Shown here: one piece after another, positions 17,179 through 28,700 of the stretch
Position numbering within the stretch: position 1 is the stretch's first letter
Layout: every line of letters starts with the position of its first letter
Assembly (NCBI GenBank): GCA_016786845.1
Contig: JAEUVB010000016.1
Location: forward strand, 186,001 to 250,000
DNA length: 64,000 bases
DNA from: Chitinophagaceae bacterium
GTDB lineage: Bacteria > Bacteroidota > Bacteroidia > Chitinophagales > Chitinophagaceae
Direction of reading: 5' to 3'
Notes under the pieces: generated by a model
The model's database searches: none
Told to the model about the DNA's origin: nothing
What the model saw: only the letters and a program-made list of their open reading frames with translations
Program-made: the position numbers and the translations under genes

Positions 17179-19338
17179 TTACCACTCCGGTGTTCCGCTT
17201 TGACGATAGGCTTTCAGAAACAATGCACCGAGATTTTTGTATGGTGGTACATAATCATCAAACAGCTGTTTCATTTCACCGCTTGAAAACTGTCGGGACA
17301 ATTGTGCCCACATTTCTACCCAATTAATATCCTTTCCATCGAGCAGTCGTTGATTGAAGGCCCTGATGATAGGTCCGTTGATCTTTCCACTTCCGATTTG
17401 CTTGGTGGATACAATTTGAGCATCTTCCGATTGTGAGAGTACCGTAGAGAGATTCTGAAAGGCACCGCAGGCTCCGAGGATCACGACTTTATGATAATTG
17501 TTGATATGGTCCAGGGTGCTGGAGAGATGATAGCTATGTCCGCGGTGGATGATGATGGTCGGGTGAATCCCGCTACTATCCAAAAAGGCTTGTAATGCTT
17601 TTTGCGCCATTTCATCTTCAGGCTCGTCAAAAGGTTTATTGGCATAAATTACGATGGGTTTTCCTCGGATCGATCGTATCGTGACCCATTTATCTTCACG
17701 GGTCACTTTCCAATCGGGTGCACCAAAGCCGCCTACATAACTGTTGAAGACTCCTTTACCATCTTGATCGCCAAAAAAGAAAACCTGTTGTATGACCACA
17801 CCGCTATCATCTGCCAGTTGATTAAAAGGCATGACCGTAATGGGTGGTATTCCCAGCTTTACGGTAATGGAATCATTACTATAGGTGAGCATCGTATAGA
17901 GAATATCGTAGATCTTAAAGCCACGGCTATTATGGGCCAAACTGTCGGCTTCCCGGGTGATACGGATCTCTTCTACAATATCTTTCATGAGTACGCTATC
18001 GATACTGCCAAATGAATTTGCTACATCTGTAGCTCCTTCCAAATCACCTTCCAATGTATTGTCGAGGTCTTTCACAAACGCTTTCATGAGGTCCTTTCTG
18101 CTGCTATCCTTCATGGTATTCAGGAAAGATCCAAGTGTATTGTAGTTGGCACAAAGTCGTAGAAATGTTCTGAATTTATCTTTCCCCAGGCTATCCAAAA
18201 ATTCATTGCCACTTTTTGGTTTCATACGGGAAAGCAATCGGTTATAACATCCCAGAAAACTGCTCGTATATAAATCGTCGGCGCCATACACCATCACATA
18301 ATACAGTTCGTTGGCATTGAGTTTTTCCACGATTTTAAAACGTACTGCATCACTCGATTCATGCAATTCATTCATGGACGTAACGAAACGTGAGGCTTCA
18401 TGCACGAGTTCGCGATCATAAGCCTTGCGCAAATCAGAGGTAAAATAAATTTGACGCATTTCGATAAGCTTTTTGTAATAGCCTTCATCATCGTCAGTAA
18501 TTTTATTAATGCCGCTGATATCAATATTTCCTTTGATCATCTCTTGTACAAAGAAGATCGCCTTAAGTGGAGTTTTTGCACTGTCGGCTATTTTCACAAT
18601 GGCCTTCACATAAGGATCATTATTTCTTCTGACGATCTGTCTTTCTTTGGCTGTGGAAGTCGCATAATTGAGAATGAGTTTGGGATTTTTCGGAGCAGCT
18701 TTCGCCACCACAATATCAGCGGCTGAAGGCACCTTTATCGTTGATATTCTCTTGATCAGGATTTCCGGATACTGATCACTCATTTTAGACATGAGAATAT
18801 TCATTGCCGCCGGATCCGTTTCAAACAACGGCGATAAATAGTACATAGCCTTGTCTACATGACCGGCTACATAAGACCCAAGGTTTTTATTATGAAGTCC
18901 ACGAATGATTTGATAAGTATATTCAATCAAGCTGCTGTAGTAATTCAAATCGGCATATCCGTCCTTGATATCTGTATTAAATGTTTTAATGTTCTCGATC
19001 ACACGGCCCAGGTATTTTCGTTTGGTGGAATCCTGTGTCTCATTATTTTCAATATAGGCTACGGTTTGTGAACAACGAGTAAAAATGGCATTGGAGATCA
19101 ACGCTGTTTTATCAATATCTCCATCAATATCGAGCAGTTTATCATATTGACCATCGGCAATATCGGCCTTACGCTGTTCGCGTTCTATCATGAGTAAAAG
19201 CTGATTACGACCGGCCGTAATGTTACTCTTTTTTAGTATGGTATCTGACAGAATTTCCCCTCCGGGAAAATCACCGGATTGCGCCAACAGGCTATTTGTA
19301 ATTAAATTAAAGAATAGGATGAATAAAAGGGGCCTCAT
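17179..19338 (-). CDS. Secreted 719-aa protein with a clan-CD-protease-like C-terminus
   Basis: Starts with a signal peptide (MRPLLFILFFNLITNSLLAQ). The central 450 residues are helical and Lys/Asp-rich, without a domain I recognise. Near residues 590-630 the pattern TIIIHRGHSYHLSST, about 12 residues, then KVVILGACGAFQNL appears: a buried strand followed by His, and a second strand ending in Gly-Ala-Cys. This is the His/Cys dyad arrangement of caspase/gingipain-type (clan CD) cysteine proteases. IVSTKQIGSGKINGPIIRAF follows. I infer a periplasmic or surface protease-like domain; activity is unproven and the family is uncharacterised as far as I know. It lies 189 nt downstream of the giant T9SS gene, beyond a terminator. 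Confidence 0.6.
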   Translation of the reverse strand: MRPLLFILFFNLITNSLLAQSGDFPGGEILSDTILKKSNITAGRNQLLLMIEREQRKADIADGQYDKLLDIDGDIDKTALISNAIFTRCSQTVAYIENNETQDSTKRKYLGRVIENIKTFNTDIKDGYADLNYYSSLIEYTYQIIRGLHNKNLGSYVAGHVDKAMYYLSPLFETDPAAMNILMSKMSDQYPEILIKRISTIKVPSAADIVVAKAAPKNPKLILNYATSTAKERQIVRRNNDPYVKAIVKIADSAKTPLKAIFFVQEMIKGNIDISGINKITDDDEGYYKKLIEMRQIYFTSDLRKAYDRELVHEASRFVTSMNELHESSDAVRFKIVEKLNANELYYVMVYGADDLYTSSFLGCYNRLLSRMKPKSGNEFLDSLGKDKFRTFLRLCANYNTLGSFLNTMKDSSRKDLMKAFVKDLDNTLEGDLEGATDVANSFGSIDSVLMKDIVEEIRITREADSLAHNSRGFKIYDILYTMLTYSNDSITVKLGIPPITVMPFNQLADDSGVVIQQVFFFGDQDGKGVFNSYVGGFGAPDWKVTREDKWVTIRSIRGKPIVIYANKPFDEPEDEMAQKALQAFLDSSGIHPTIIIHRGHSYHLSSTLDHINNYHKVVILGACGAFQNLSTVLSQSEDAQIVSTKQIGSGKINGPIIRAFNQRLLDGKDINWVEMWAQLSRQFSSGEMKQLFDDYVPPYKNLGALFLKAYRQSGTPEW

Positions 19339-19470
19339 TGGGTAGGTTTCGTGTTGTAAAAATAATCATTCCCCGACAGAATGCTTTTTAAATTTTGATA
19401 ATTCGTCGTTCTGTAACCCATTTGGCCTATCGTTCCCCCATGAAGCATTAAACATTGAACATTCACCAAT

Positions 19471-19505
19471 AAAAAAAGGGCGATCCTTGCGGACCGCCCC
19501 TTTTT
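19471..19505 (-). terminator. Intrinsic terminator after the first giant surface-protein gene
   Basis: Minus-strand stem GGGCGGTCC-GCAA-GGATCGCCC (plus 19478-19499), with one G-T wobble and a GCAA tetraloop, followed by a T run (plus 19471-19477). An A run on the other side could make it bidirectional. It lies 22 nt after the stop codon of the 19528-25389 gene. Confidence 0.8.
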
Positions 19506-19527
19506 ATGGTTTAAAAACAACTACTGA

Positions 19528-22500
19528 TTAGTTCTTAGAAACTTTTCCAGTGTAAGTCAGTTTGTCGTTTTCGATGACCTGTACGGTGTAGAGACCGTTC
19601 ACCAGTTCATTCAAGCTGATTTGGATATGGTTCATACCCAATTCAGTGCGAGCCTGGATCATTTTCACTACACGTCCACTCATATCCAGAACCTTCACGG
19701 TTGTGTTGTTTGCAGTTTCTGTAAACAGATCTACATTCAATACATCCTTAGTTGGATTAGGATAAAGTGTAACATTCTGATCATTCAGATTAAACAAGCC
19801 AGTTGTTTCTTCTGATTTAGCAGATGCTGTGGTAAACAGTGCAGAAGGACTATATCCAGTGGCAGTGGTACCACAAACGCTAGCTACCTGGAACTCATAC
19901 TGAGTAGCAGCTGCCAGACCTATGATGTTCTTCGTACTAGGTACGCTGGTTGTGTTGATCCATGAAGGATTACCCACCACACGATAACGAACATTGTAGT
20001 AGCTGACGCCGACAACAGCACCCCAGTTCAGGGTAGCACTTGTAGCACTTACGTTTGTTGCATTCAGACCTGTAGGTATTCCACAACCTGAAGCTGTGAT
20101 GAATGTACCTGTAGGGCTATATGCAGTAAATCCACCAGAGCACCATGCACGTACTTCCATTTGATAAACCGTACCAGGGGCAAGACCCGTGATTGGTTTA
20201 GCATTTGGTGTGCTTGTACCATTTATCCATGGACCGATCGGTGAAGCAGTACGATAGCGAACATCATAGTATGTCGCTAATGGTACAGCGCCCCAATTGA
20301 TGGTAGCAGAAGTCGTGGTAATCGCAGATGCTGTTGGCATAGCCGGAGCATTACATGCATTCAACGTCGTGAAGAAATTAGATGCACTCCATGGTCCGCT
20401 AGCTGTCAACGAGCAGTGACCCATTACTTGTACTTCATACTGTGTTCCAGGAGTAAGTCCTAACAGTTGTTTACAAGTGAAGGCAGCAGCGTTTGTTTGA
20501 ATAGGGTTCCATGATGGAGCACCCACTTGACGATAGCGAACTGAATACCAACCGATACCACCGATAGCGTTCCAACAAACCGTAGCAGAGTTACCACCGA
20601 CCAAAGAGATCGTGATACCTGTAACTGCCGGTGCAGTTCCAATGGTTAAATTCAGAACCTCATAAGAACAAGGACCTGTTTGGAATGTGTAAGAACCACT
20701 TGCAGTGTAAGTAACACCATTCAATGGCCATGTGTAAGATGTACAACCTGAAGCAGTTGTAGTATTTACAGTTGTAGGCGTGATGGTCAGATCCAAGATC
20801 TCAGTATGACAACCTGTTACTACAGAGTAGATACCTGATGCTGTATAAGTAGCACCATTGTATGTCCAAGTGTAAGTATCACATGCAGAAGCTACAGTGG
20901 TGTTGCTTGTGCTTGGTGTGATAGTCAAATCTAAGATTTCAGTATGACAACCATTTACGAATGAATAGATACCTGTAGAAGTATACGTGTTACCGTCTAC
21001 TGTCCAAGTGTAAGTATCACAAGCTGAAATAACAGTTGTGTTACTTGTGCTTGGTGTGATAGTCAGATCCAAGATCTCAGTATGACAACCTGTTACTACA
21101 GAGTAGATACCGCTGGCAGTGTAAACACCACCATTGTATGTCCATGTGTAAGTATCACAAGCAGAAGCTACAGTTGTGTTGCTTGTGCTTGGTGTGATAG
21201 TCAAATCCAAAATTTCAGTATGACAACCAGTTACAACAGAGTAGATACCAGTAGCAGTGTAAACACCACCATTGTATGCCCATGTGTAAGTATCACATGC
21301 AGAAGCTACAGTTGTGTTGCTTGTGCTTGGTGTGATGGTCAGATCCAAAATTTCAGTATGACAAGGAGTCAACGGATCTACATAGCTGTAGATACCTGTA
21401 GCAGTATACGTGTTACCGTCTACTGACCAAGTGTAAGTATCACATGCAGAGATTGTAGTGGTGTTAGAAGTAACCGGAGTTACGTTCACCATTACAGTTG
21501 CCGTTGCAGAACAAGCACCGTTAGCTACAGTTACTGTGTAAGTTGTTGTAGCTGTAGGTGAAGCAATTGGATTGCTGATACTTGCATTGTTCAAGCTTCC
21601 TGCTGGAGACCATGAATAAGTACAAACATTCGTTGGCGCTGCTGTGAACTGATAAGCATCATTTGATGCACTCCAGTTAGAAGCATTACGTCCGGCAACC
21701 ACTGTAGCCAATGTACCTGTTGCATCTTCAATACCTTGAGTTTGTCCAGTACCAGTAGGAATATTGGTATTGTGCATTTCAATAGTACCGTTATCGTAAA
21801 GTACAATTTCAGCAGTAGTAAATCCAGGTTGGCCACCGAAGTAACCTACACCATTCCAACGAATAACCATACGGTTAGGCGAAGTCAAGTTATAGTAGTC
21901 GATATTACCACCGGCATTGGTATTCAAATCATCCCAGTTGATCGCAACCACGTTGTTCGGGTTGAAACCATCAGGAATAAATTGACCAGAGCAACATCCT
22001 GAATTACCAAATGGATCAGAGAATGTGATATAACCATTTGTAGAAATCCACATTTGGGTATACGTGTTACAATAGAACGTGAATGGGAATCCAATGTTAA
22101 TAGCACCGGAAACTACATCATCACCGGCAGGACCAGGATTGGTAGGACCGGCTGGAGTAGTTGGCGCTAAAGCAATAGGAGCCACATTGTAAGTACAACC
22201 GGCAGCTGTACATCCTGTAGTCTGAACATCTAATTGAGATGTTTGACCTTCACAAATAGAACTTGGTGATGCACTAATGCTAGTGATAACCGGAGTTGCT
22301 GTGATGGTCAAAGCCAAGATCTCAGTATGACATGGAGTCAAAGGATCTACATAGCTGTAAGAACCGCTGGCAGTGTATGTTTGACCGTTAAGCGCCCAAG
22401 TATAGGTATCACAAGCTGCAATCGTAGTTGTGTTAGAAGTACTTGGTGTAATGGTCAAGTTCAGGATATCCTGAGTACATGCTGTGAGGTTGTTGTAAGT

Positions 22501-25389
22501 ATAACTACCACTTGCAGTGTAAGTATTACCATCTACAGGCCATGTATAACTATCACAAGCAGAGATAGTTGTTGTGCTTACTGTAGGTTGGTTTACGTTC
22601 ACAGTAACTGTACCTGTAGCAGTACATCCACCGGCACCGGTTACGGTTACGGTATAAGTCTCTGTTGCAGAAGGAGTAGCTACAGGATTAGAAATACTTG
22701 CATTGCTCAAGCTACCTGCAGGAGACCAGCTCACTGTAGATGAACAAGGATTACCAATGCTCACATTGTCGATATACCAACCAATTGGTGGATTGCTAGG
22801 TCCGCAACATCCATCTTTCGTATCGTAACGGAAACGCAGATGATATTGAGTAGTAGCAGGTACCACAACTGATGTTGTATACGTGATCCAAGTAGCACTA
22901 CCATATGTAGAAGCAAGACCTCCCGGAGTTAATGTTCCAGTGATCATGTTCCAGGTAGCACCGCCATCAGTAGAGTATTCTACCATTTCTTCGTCGTAGA
23001 AACCACCTTCATTGTTAGAATAAGAATCAAAACTAATGTTTACGTTACCTGCAGGGAAAGTCAAGGCAGGAGACATAATATAGCTGTGTTCCCAACCTAA
23101 TGACCCGATATTTGGTGTACCCAAAGAGTTAGCACCATTACCGAAGGATTGAGCAGCCCAAGTATTGTTACCATTCATGGTACCACTTGTCCAGCCACTC
23201 ATTCCTCCTGTGAAATCAAAAGCATATCCACCGCAACCGGCAATATCCACATTTAATTGTGAAGTTGCACCGGCACAAATTGTACCCGGAGTTGCAGTTA
23301 CACTATTGATTACAGGAGATGCATTGATAGTCAAATCCAAAATCTCTGTATGACAAGGAGTCAATGGATCAACATAGCTATATATACCTGAAGCTGTATA
23401 GGTTTGACCATTCATAGTCCAGGTATAAGTATCACAAGCAGAAACTGCAGTTGTGTTACTTGTAGATGGAGTAATAGTCAAAGCCAGGATTTCAGTATGA
23501 CAAGGAGTCAATGGATCTACATAGCTGTAAGAACCACTTGCAGTATACGTTTGACCGTCTACAGCCCATGTGTAAGTATCACATGCAGAAGCAGTAGTAG
23601 TGTTGCTTGTGGATGGAGTAATCGTCAAGTTCAGGATTTCTGTATGACACGGTGTCAATGGATTTACATAAGTGTAAGATCCGCTGGCTGTATATACTTG
23701 TCCATCAGCAGCCCAAGTATACGTATCACAAGCAGTAGTTGTGGTCGTGTTACTTGTAGAAGGCGTAATGGTCAGATCCAGAATCTCTGTATGGCATGGT
23801 GCCAAACAGCTCAGAGGACCTGAAGTGTAAGTGTCCGGACCACCCTGAACTGAACCTTGAACTAAACCGGAAGTCAATACACTATTGTTTCCATTACAAA
23901 TGACTTGATAATTGGCAATATTGTCGTTCCAAAACCCTTGCGCATTGATCGCAAAAGTTACAGGATAATCAGACAATGATGGTGTAACAGTAGCGGTATA
24001 GCTTTGAACACCGGAACTGTAAGGACCACCTGAGGCAATCGCTACATTGGAAGAGTTCAAAATAACCCATTCAACTTCATCCATGAAACTACCAGCCGGA
24101 GCTGAAGTAAGATTCACGGTAAGGCTGCCTGCACCGGCTGCGGTGTAAACACCGGTTGATGTGTAAGTAGTCCCATTATAAGCCCAAGTATACGTATCAC
24201 AAGCTGATGCTGTGGTTGTATTACTTGTTGGTTGGCTCATGTTGATGGTTACCGATGAAGTAGCCGTACAACCATTACCATCCGTTACGGTAACACCATA
24301 AACGATTGGTCCATTCGTAAAGTTTGGTACGAAAATCGGATCAGCAGTACCATAGAAAGCTCCCGATTGGGTCCAAACTACCGGTAATCCTGTACCTGTT
24401 GACAAGACAGTAAAGTTGTTGATACAATCTAAGTTGAAACCATTAGAGGAACTAATGGTAACCGGAGCTGCATTATTCACAGTCAATGTAGCACTTCCCG
24501 AATTGCTAGGAGAAGAACCTATACCGTCGGATACTGATACTAAAGTATAAGTAGCTGTAGCAGAAGGACAGACATTGATATCTGTACCGCTGATATAGTT
24601 CGTTACGGTATAAGAGTTGGTACCATCGGTATATACTACTGTAAACGGAGGAGTACCACCAGTTACAGTTACAGCGATATTACCGCAGAAAGGAGCACAT
24701 CCGCTCGCTGCACCACTACCATTGCCAATTACGGCAGAGGTTGGGCCGGCTGGAGGATTCAGAATCAATGATGGTGTTAAAGCACCCCAGTTAATTGGAT
24801 TGAACGTTCCACTGTTAGTCGTAGAAGTAGCACCGGCAACATAGTAGTTCACACGGCAAGCCGTGTTAGAACCGGAACTAGCAGCTGGATTCCAAGCCAA
24901 ATTTAATGGCACATTGGTATTGAATCCTAAACTACTGGTCAATTCATATTGACCGCAGAAAATAGGCACACCCGGGATAACGGTTGGGGCTGTAGCCGAA
25001 CTAATTCCGGTAGCAGCTGTCGCACGCATCGCATTGGATGTGGCATTATAACCCGCTGTAGGCGGATTGCTCAATGTACCGGGAGTTCCACCGCCAGGCA
25101 GTGTATTTGAATTCGGTACAAAGGTAAAGGTACGAACCGTTCCAACAGGGAATACAGCAGCCGCATTGGTTACATTCAACCCAAATTGCCAGTTACCCAG
25201 CTTAAGGTTGGTAGCCGTTGCGGAAACCACTGAAACGTCGAAACGAACCGTAGTCGCGTTCACCTGCGTAAAATTAGTCGCAGAGAACACGAAGTCGCTG
25301 TTTTGCGAGAATCCCGCGAGGGTTCCTGCGAACAGCAATACCAAGGTACAGAGCACCTTAGATATTGAAATTCCTATAGCTTTTTTCAT
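19528..25389 (-). CDS. Giant T9SS-sorted surface protein with 12 ACDTYTW repeats and FnIII domains
   Basis: A 1953-aa predicted surface or secreted adhesin-like protein. I chose the ATG at 25389 because it starts a clean signal peptide (MKKAIGISISKVLCTLVLLF, cleaved near GFSQ); the frame opens 32 codons earlier. Twelve copies of a 45-49-residue unit with the core SNTTxxSACDTYTWxxxGxxY and CHTEILDLTI are present, six of them contiguous. Interspersed are a MAM/immune-inhibitor-like module (FDFTGGMSGW...RFRYDTKDGCC) and an about 170-aa module with NIDYYNLTSPNRMVIRW. Three fibronectin-III-like domains follow (YYDVRYRTA type). The last 75 residues are a type A T9SS sorting domain (LYPNPTKDVLNVDL...GLYTVQVIENDKL). 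Each repeat has two Cys. Confidence 0.85.
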   Translation of the reverse strand: MKKAIGISISKVLCTLVLLFAGTLAGFSQNSDFVFSATNFTQVNATTVRFDVSVVSATATNLKLGNWQFGLNVTNAAAVFPVGTVRTFTFVPNSNTLPGGGTPGTLSNPPTAGYNATSNAMRATAATGISSATAPTVIPGVPIFCGQYELTSSLGFNTNVPLNLAWNPAASSGSNTACRVNYYVAGATSTTNSGTFNPINWGALTPSLILNPPAGPTSAVIGNGSGAASGCAPFCGNIAVTVTGGTPPFTVVYTDGTNSYTVTNYISGTDINVCPSATATYTLVSVSDGIGSSPSNSGSATLTVNNAAPVTISSSNGFNLDCINNFTVLSTGTGLPVVWTQSGAFYGTADPIFVPNFTNGPIVYGVTVTDGNGCTATSSVTINMSQPTSNTTTASACDTYTWAYNGTTYTSTGVYTAAGAGSLTVNLTSAPAGSFMDEVEWVILNSSNVAIASGGPYSSGVQSYTATVTPSLSDYPVTFAINAQGFWNDNIANYQVICNGNNSVLTSGLVQGSVQGGPDTYTSGPLSCLAPCHTEILDLTITPSTSNTTTTTACDTYTWAADGQVYTASGSYTYVNPLTPCHTEILNLTITPSTSNTTTASACDTYTWAVDGQTYTASGSYSYVDPLTPCHTEILALTITPSTSNTTAVSACDTYTWTMNGQTYTASGIYSYVDPLTPCHTEILDLTINASPVINSVTATPGTICAGATSQLNVDIAGCGGYAFDFTGGMSGWTSGTMNGNNTWAAQSFGNGANSLGTPNIGSLGWEHSYIMSPALTFPAGNVNISFDSYSNNEGGFYDEEMVEYSTDGGATWNMITGTLTPGGLASTYGSATWITYTTSVVVPATTQYHLRFRYDTKDGCCGPSNPPIGWYIDNVSIGNPCSSTVSWSPAGSLSNASISNPVATPSATETYTVTVTGAGGCTATGTVTVNVNQPTVSTTTISACDSYTWPVDGNTYTASGSYTYNNLTACTQDILNLTITPSTSNTTTIAACDTYTWALNGQTYTASGSYSYVDPLTPCHTEILALTITATPVITSISASPSSICEGQTSQLDVQTTGCTAAGCTYNVAPIALAPTTPAGPTNPGPAGDDVVSGAINIGFPFTFYCNTYTQMWISTNGYITFSDPFGNSGCCSGQFIPDGFNPNNVVAINWDDLNTNAGGNIDYYNLTSPNRMVIRWNGVGYFGGQPGFTTAEIVLYDNGTIEMHNTNIPTGTGQTQGIEDATGTLATVVAGRNASNWSASNDAYQFTAAPTNVCTYSWSPAGSLNNASISNPIASPTATTTYTVTVANGACSATATVMVNVTPVTSNTTTISACDTYTWSVDGNTYTATGIYSYVDPLTPCHTEILDLTITPSTSNTTVASACDTYTWAYNGGVYTATGIYSVVTGCHTEILDLTITPSTSNTTVASACDTYTWTYNGGVYTASGIYSVVTGCHTEILDLTITPSTSNTTVISACDTYTWTVDGNTYTSTGIYSFVNGCHTEILDLTITPSTSNTTVASACDTYTWTYNGATYTASGIYSVVTGCHTEILDLTITPTTVNTTTASGCTSYTWPLNGVTYTASGSYTFQTGPCSYEVLNLTIGTAPAVTGITISLVGGNSATVCWNAIGGIGWYSVRYRQVGAPSWNPIQTNAAAFTCKQLLGLTPGTQYEVQVMGHCSLTASGPWSASNFFTTLNACNAPAMPTASAITTTSATINWGAVPLATYYDVRYRTASPIGPWINGTSTPNAKPITGLAPGTVYQMEVRAWCSGGFTAYSPTGTFITASGCGIPTGLNATNVSATSATLNWGAVVGVSYYNVRYRVVGNPSWINTTSVPSTKNIIGLAAATQYEFQVASVCGTTATGYSPSALFTTASAKSEETTGLFNLNDQNVTLYPNPTKDVLNVDLFTETANNTTVKVLDMSGRVVKMIQARTELGMNHIQISLNELVNGLYTVQVIENDKLTYTGKVSKN
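20690..21480 (-). repeat. 138-bp coding tandem repeats inside the giant surface-protein gene
   Basis: Six contiguous copies of the ACDTYTW unit. The shared string TGTAAGTATC recurs at 20871, 21009, 21147 and 21285, exactly 138 bp (46 codons) apart. The high DNA identity between neighbouring copies suggests recent unequal recombination. More diverged, scattered copies lie at about 22300-22600, 23330-23800 and 24130-24240. Confidence 0.85.
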
Positions 25390-25758
25390 GTTTAAATTTT
25401 GTTTAATTAAATAATTTATTTGTTCAAATGTTGTGTGGCACCTTGGTGCGCCTCGTGTTCTGTTGAAAGAAAATTTCTGATTCATAGTTAAGGGTTTAAA
25501 AATGTAAAAAGTTTTATTTCAAGAGGACAAAATTAATTCAGGAACTGCGGGTTCGCAAGTCACCTTTATGTTATCTATCCTGTCAAATGACATAAAAAAA
25601 CAAAAGAAAAAGAACTGTTGAAAACCCGTTTCGCTTTAAACCGCGAATTTGTTGTGTTCTGCGGGAACCCTGACGGATTCCCGCGAACATCAACATTATT
25701 GGGACATTACAAGCGATTGATGTTTCAATGGCCTTTCATGTTTGTTTTTTATTCCTGA
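25390..25758. other. Intergenic region between two giant surface-protein genes
   Basis: No gene is seen apart from the frame extension of the downstream ORF to 25485. A GC-rich inverted repeat GCGGGAA (25661-25667) and TTCCCGC (25678-25684) lies about 75 nt beyond the stop of the 25759-31581 gene. It has no T run, so I cannot call it a terminator with confidence. Confidence 0.4.
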
Positions 25759-28700
25759 TTATGGCAAGAACGCACCCACACCCGCTTGACTGTTTGGATC
25801 GAAGATGTTGAAATCATCACCATCTACACCACCACTACCATCGAGGTCGGTAGATAAGTATCCACCATTACCACTTTGGATATCCGGATCGAGCAAGTTG
25901 AAATCGTCACCATCGATACCACCACTTTGGTCAATATCGCCGGAGAAGAAGGCCCAACGTACCGGTGAAGTATTCACCTGTATCATGTTGTTGCCATAAG
26001 CCTGAGCATCAGAACCACGGAAATCGTAGCTGTAAGTATTAGCAGCTAATACAGGAGCAGCACTCCATGTTTCCACTGCTGTACGATTACGAACTGCAAT
26101 CCAATAGCTATTACCTACTGCAGCACCCGGGAAGCTACAAACCACATTACCGTTTGTTCCGATAACGCCGGTTGTAGAATAAGCCACTGCATAAGGGAAT
26201 GTTGCATCACGCAATTCAACGGTTACGGTATCACAATCAGTCAAGCCATTAGGTTCACCTTGATTATTCAATACCGGTACCATATCGTCTGTAGCAGAAC
26301 GATAGTAACCTTGGATGAAAGCAGACACGGTCAATACAGCGTTACATGAAGGTAAAGTAACTGTTGTAACCGATGTACCTACGCAACCTACCGCATCACT
26401 TGCAGAGACTGTATAAGTAGTCGTTCCTGCCGGTGTTGCAATTGGATTATAGATCAATGGGTTAGACAAAGTAGCACCAGGAGTCCATGTAATGTTAGCA
26501 GCAGGACATGATAAAACAAATTCATAGGCATCAGAAGCATTCCAAGCAGATGAATTACGTCCCGGAACAGGATGTGCAATTGTACCTAATTCATTTTCTA
26601 TACCCTGAGTTTGTAATCCTCCGGTTGTAGTAATTGAATTATTATGAATTTCAATTTTACCATTATCATACAGGATGATTTGACCATCACAAACACCTGT
26701 TGCAGAGTATGTAGCTACACTATTGTAACGGATAACCATACGATTCGGTGATGTCAAGTTATAGTAGTCAATATTACCACCATTGTTAGTGTTTAAATCC
26801 ATCCAATCAATAGCCACTACTGCATTTGGAGCAAATGCATCAGGAATCAACTGACCGGAGCAGCAACCGCTGCCTTGGCCGGCAAGGAAGGAAATAAATC
26901 CATTGGTAGAGATATAGATATCAGTGTATGTAGTACCATAGAAATTGAATGGGAATCCAATTGGAATAGCACCGGTAACTATATCGTCACCTGCAGGACC
27001 AGGATTAGTTGGACCGGCCGGTGCAGTTGGAGCTAAAGTGATAGGATTCACCAAATAGTTAGTACAACCTACAGTTGACGTAACTTCCAACTGACTTGTA
27101 CCACCACAAGGGATAGTAGAAGGCGTAGCGGTTGCAGTCAATACAGGCGCAGTACCTACAGTAACAACGATCGTTTGTGTTTCTGTACAAATACCATCAG
27201 TACCGGTTACGGTATAAGTGGTTGTTGCAGAAGGATTCACCGTTGCATTTTCGTTGAATGTACCACTGGTGCTCAAAGGAGCAGGATTCCAGCTGTAAGA
27301 ATAGTTCAGATTAACTGAAGATGCAGTCAATATGGTGGTGAAAGGAGCCACATTGGTACAAATAAATGGATCACTGCTGACAACTGAAATAGGATCAGCG
27401 GCAGTTACAATCACATCAACTTGTGTACGTGGGCCTTCGCAAGCACCATTGTATTCAGCAACCCAATAGCTTGAAGATACATTCATTACAGGAGTAGTAT
27501 ATGAACTACCTGTAGTCAATAATGTACCTGCTACCGGAGCATCATACCAGTTCAATGAACCACCACTGCCAACGGCAGAAATGGTAGAAGAACCAAGACC
27601 GCACTGAGTAGCACCTGTTCCTACAGGAGCACCCGGTACCGGAGAAACAGTGACTGTGACAGTGGCATTGGTAGAACAACCAATTGGATCTGTTACAGTT
27701 ACGGTATATGTTTCTGTAGACGGAGGTGTAGCAATTGGATCAGCAATAGAAGCATTGTTCAAATTGGTCGGAGCAGTCCATGCAATGGTACCACCACCAC
27801 CAGGAGTAGAAATACTTACATTGTCTACATAGAAACCATTATTAGTTCCTGTACCACCGCAACATCCATCTCCGGTGTCATAACGGAAACGAAGACGTCC
27901 GTTTGAAGTAGCTGAGACAATAGTAGCGGTAGCTGTATAGTTAGTCCATGAAACATTATTGTCGATAGTTCCCGGAGTTAGCGTACCGGTTATGTCTACC
28001 CAAGTTGCGCCATTATCCGTAGAGTATTCAACAGTTTCATTATCATATGAACCTGTTTCATTATTTGTAAACGCATCAAAGCTGATACTCAAAGTACCTG
28101 CATTGAAAGTTAATAAAGGTGATAAAATCCAACTATGCTCTGCACCGAAGTCTCCCTGGTTGGTTGTACCCAAAGAGTTAGCACCATTACCGAAAGCTTG
28201 TGCAGCCCAAGTAGAAGCAATACTTGATTGACCAAATACAGTCAAAGCTTCATTACCTGTAGTCCATCCGCTAAATCCACCTGTGAAATCATATGTATAC
28301 AAATTCAACAAAGCTGAAGAAGATACATTGAGCTGAGATGATCCGCCTGGGCAGATAATCGAAGGTGTAGCAGAAATGGAAATAATGGTAGGATAAGGAT
28401 TAACCGTAATAACTATCGTAGCTGTTTCGGTACAAATACCATCGGTACCGGTTACAGTGTACGTTGTAGTTGACATTGGTGCATCTGTTGCATTTTCATT
28501 AAATGAACCTGATGTAGAACCAGGAGCCGGAGACCAAGTATATACATATGAAGCATTCAAAGAAGAAGCCGTCATCGTTGTACTTCCACCTTGGCAAAAT
28601 GCCGGGTTGGTTGTTGAGATAGTAATAGCATCCGGTGGTGTAACCGTTACAGTCACCTGAGTTCTGAAACTAGAACAAACGCCATTGTATTCTTCAACCC

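Noticed and set aside
21082..23823. Plus-strand Cys/Thr/Ser-rich ORFs inside the giant surface-protein gene
   Set aside because: Antisense images of the ACDTYTW repeats.
25661..25684. Terminator hairpin after the GEVED giant
   Set aside because: Stem of 7 bp with a 10-nt loop and no T run; kept only as an inverted repeat within the intergenic entry.
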